A stretch of 7,112 nucleotides of DNA, taken from Amphritea sp. GTDB lineage: Bacteria; Pseudomonadota; Gammaproteobacteria; Pseudomonadales; Balneatricaceae. The DNA lies in contig JAGPUU010000459.1 in assembly GCA_018067325.1 (NCBI GenBank), positions 1-7,112 on the forward strand, written 5' to 3'. The notes beneath the pieces are model-generated. The model was not told the DNA's origin and searched no databases. It saw nothing but the letters and a program-made list of their open reading frames with translations. Position numbers and translations under genes: made by a program. This document shows positions 6,756 to 7,112 of this stretch, one piece after another. Positions within the stretch are counted from its first letter, which is position 1, and each line of letters opens with the position of its first letter.

Positions 6756-7112
6756 TTATAATCCTTTGCGCTTTGCTTCATTCCACCAGCTATCTAACTC
6801 TTCAAGACTGAAGGCCTGCCAGTCTTTACCGGAACCTTTTACCTGATCTTCGATATGCGCAAAACGATTAGTGAATTTCTGATTGGTATAGCGCAGTGCG
6901 GACTCTGGATTAATTCCCATGTGACGAGCCAGATTAACCTGAGCAAACATCAGGTCGCCCAGTTCATGCTCCATCTCAAGCTTATCCCCTGCTGCGATAG
7001 CCTCTCGCAACTCTGCTATTTCCTCTTCAATCTTATCCAGAACGGGGCCAACATCACCCCAGTCAAACCCCACTCGCGCAGCACGTTTCTGCAACTTCTC
7101 TGCCCGATTTAA
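6756..7112 (-). CDS. mazG: Nucleoside triphosphate pyrophosphohydrolase MazG, C-terminal part (gene runs off the window)
   Basis: MazG hydrolyses (d)NTPs to the monophosphate and pyrophosphate. It cleans non-canonical nucleotides from the pool and in E. coli affects ppGpp-linked stress. The frame is open to the right edge, so only the last 118 residues are seen; the E. coli protein has 263. The segment matches the second MazG domain: LQKRAARVGFDWGDVGPVLDKIEEEIAEL, in which the paired glutamates of the EExxE helix are visible, followed by EHELGDLMFAQVNLARH, which carries the ExxD half of the metal-binding motif. The tail (FSLEELDSWWNEAKRKGL) is also typical. A TTG at 7094 could be mistaken for a start, but the family match (LNRAEKLQKRAA) continues upstream of it. 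Its downstream partner is the unknown membrane protein gene, 26 bases away. Confidence 0.93.
   Translation of the reverse strand, partial: LNRAEKLQKRAARVGFDWGDVGPVLDKIEEEIAELREAIAAGDKLEMEHELGDLMFAQVNLARHMGINPESALRYTNQKFTNRFAHIEDQVKGSGKDWQAFSLEELDSWWNEAKRKGL

Overview
The window looks like ordinary chromosome from a gammaproteobacterium of moderate GC content. RlmB, Adk, HemH, Ppc and MazG all resemble the E. coli and Pseudomonas proteins along their length. The style of the sequence suggests a marine Oceanospirillales-type organism, but that is inference; no rRNA or other marker is present.

Layout: a short cupin gene (58-468, +) converges on a block of minus-strand genes. Read in their own direction, these are mazG (cut off by the right edge), a small membrane-anchored protein of unknown function, ppc, adk, hemH and rlmB. 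Three intrinsic terminators divide the block into four probable transcripts: mazG plus the unknown gene, ppc alone, adk alone, and hemH-rlmB, whose coding regions overlap by 11 bases. The genes are housekeeping: nucleotide-pool cleaning (MazG), replenishment of oxaloacetate (Ppc), adenylate balance (Adk), the last step of haem synthesis (HemH) and 23S rRNA methylation (RlmB). The 324-base gap between adk and ppc holds the ppc terminator and a candidate adk promoter; I see no gene or RNA in the rest of it.

The unusual part is the convergent gap between the cupin gene and rlmB (469-704). It holds a REP-like palindrome and then a regular array of short perfect hairpins. The stems differ from one another, but every loop is a three-base GNA loop (or its complement) closed by a C-G pair. 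The hairpins are joined by a conserved linker of about 10 bases (GTTCKAGCNA). The last hairpin has a 13-bp stem and contains the rlmB stop codon and its final codons. No protein machinery accompanies the array here, so it is best described as an unusual modular repeat element and not as a complete system.
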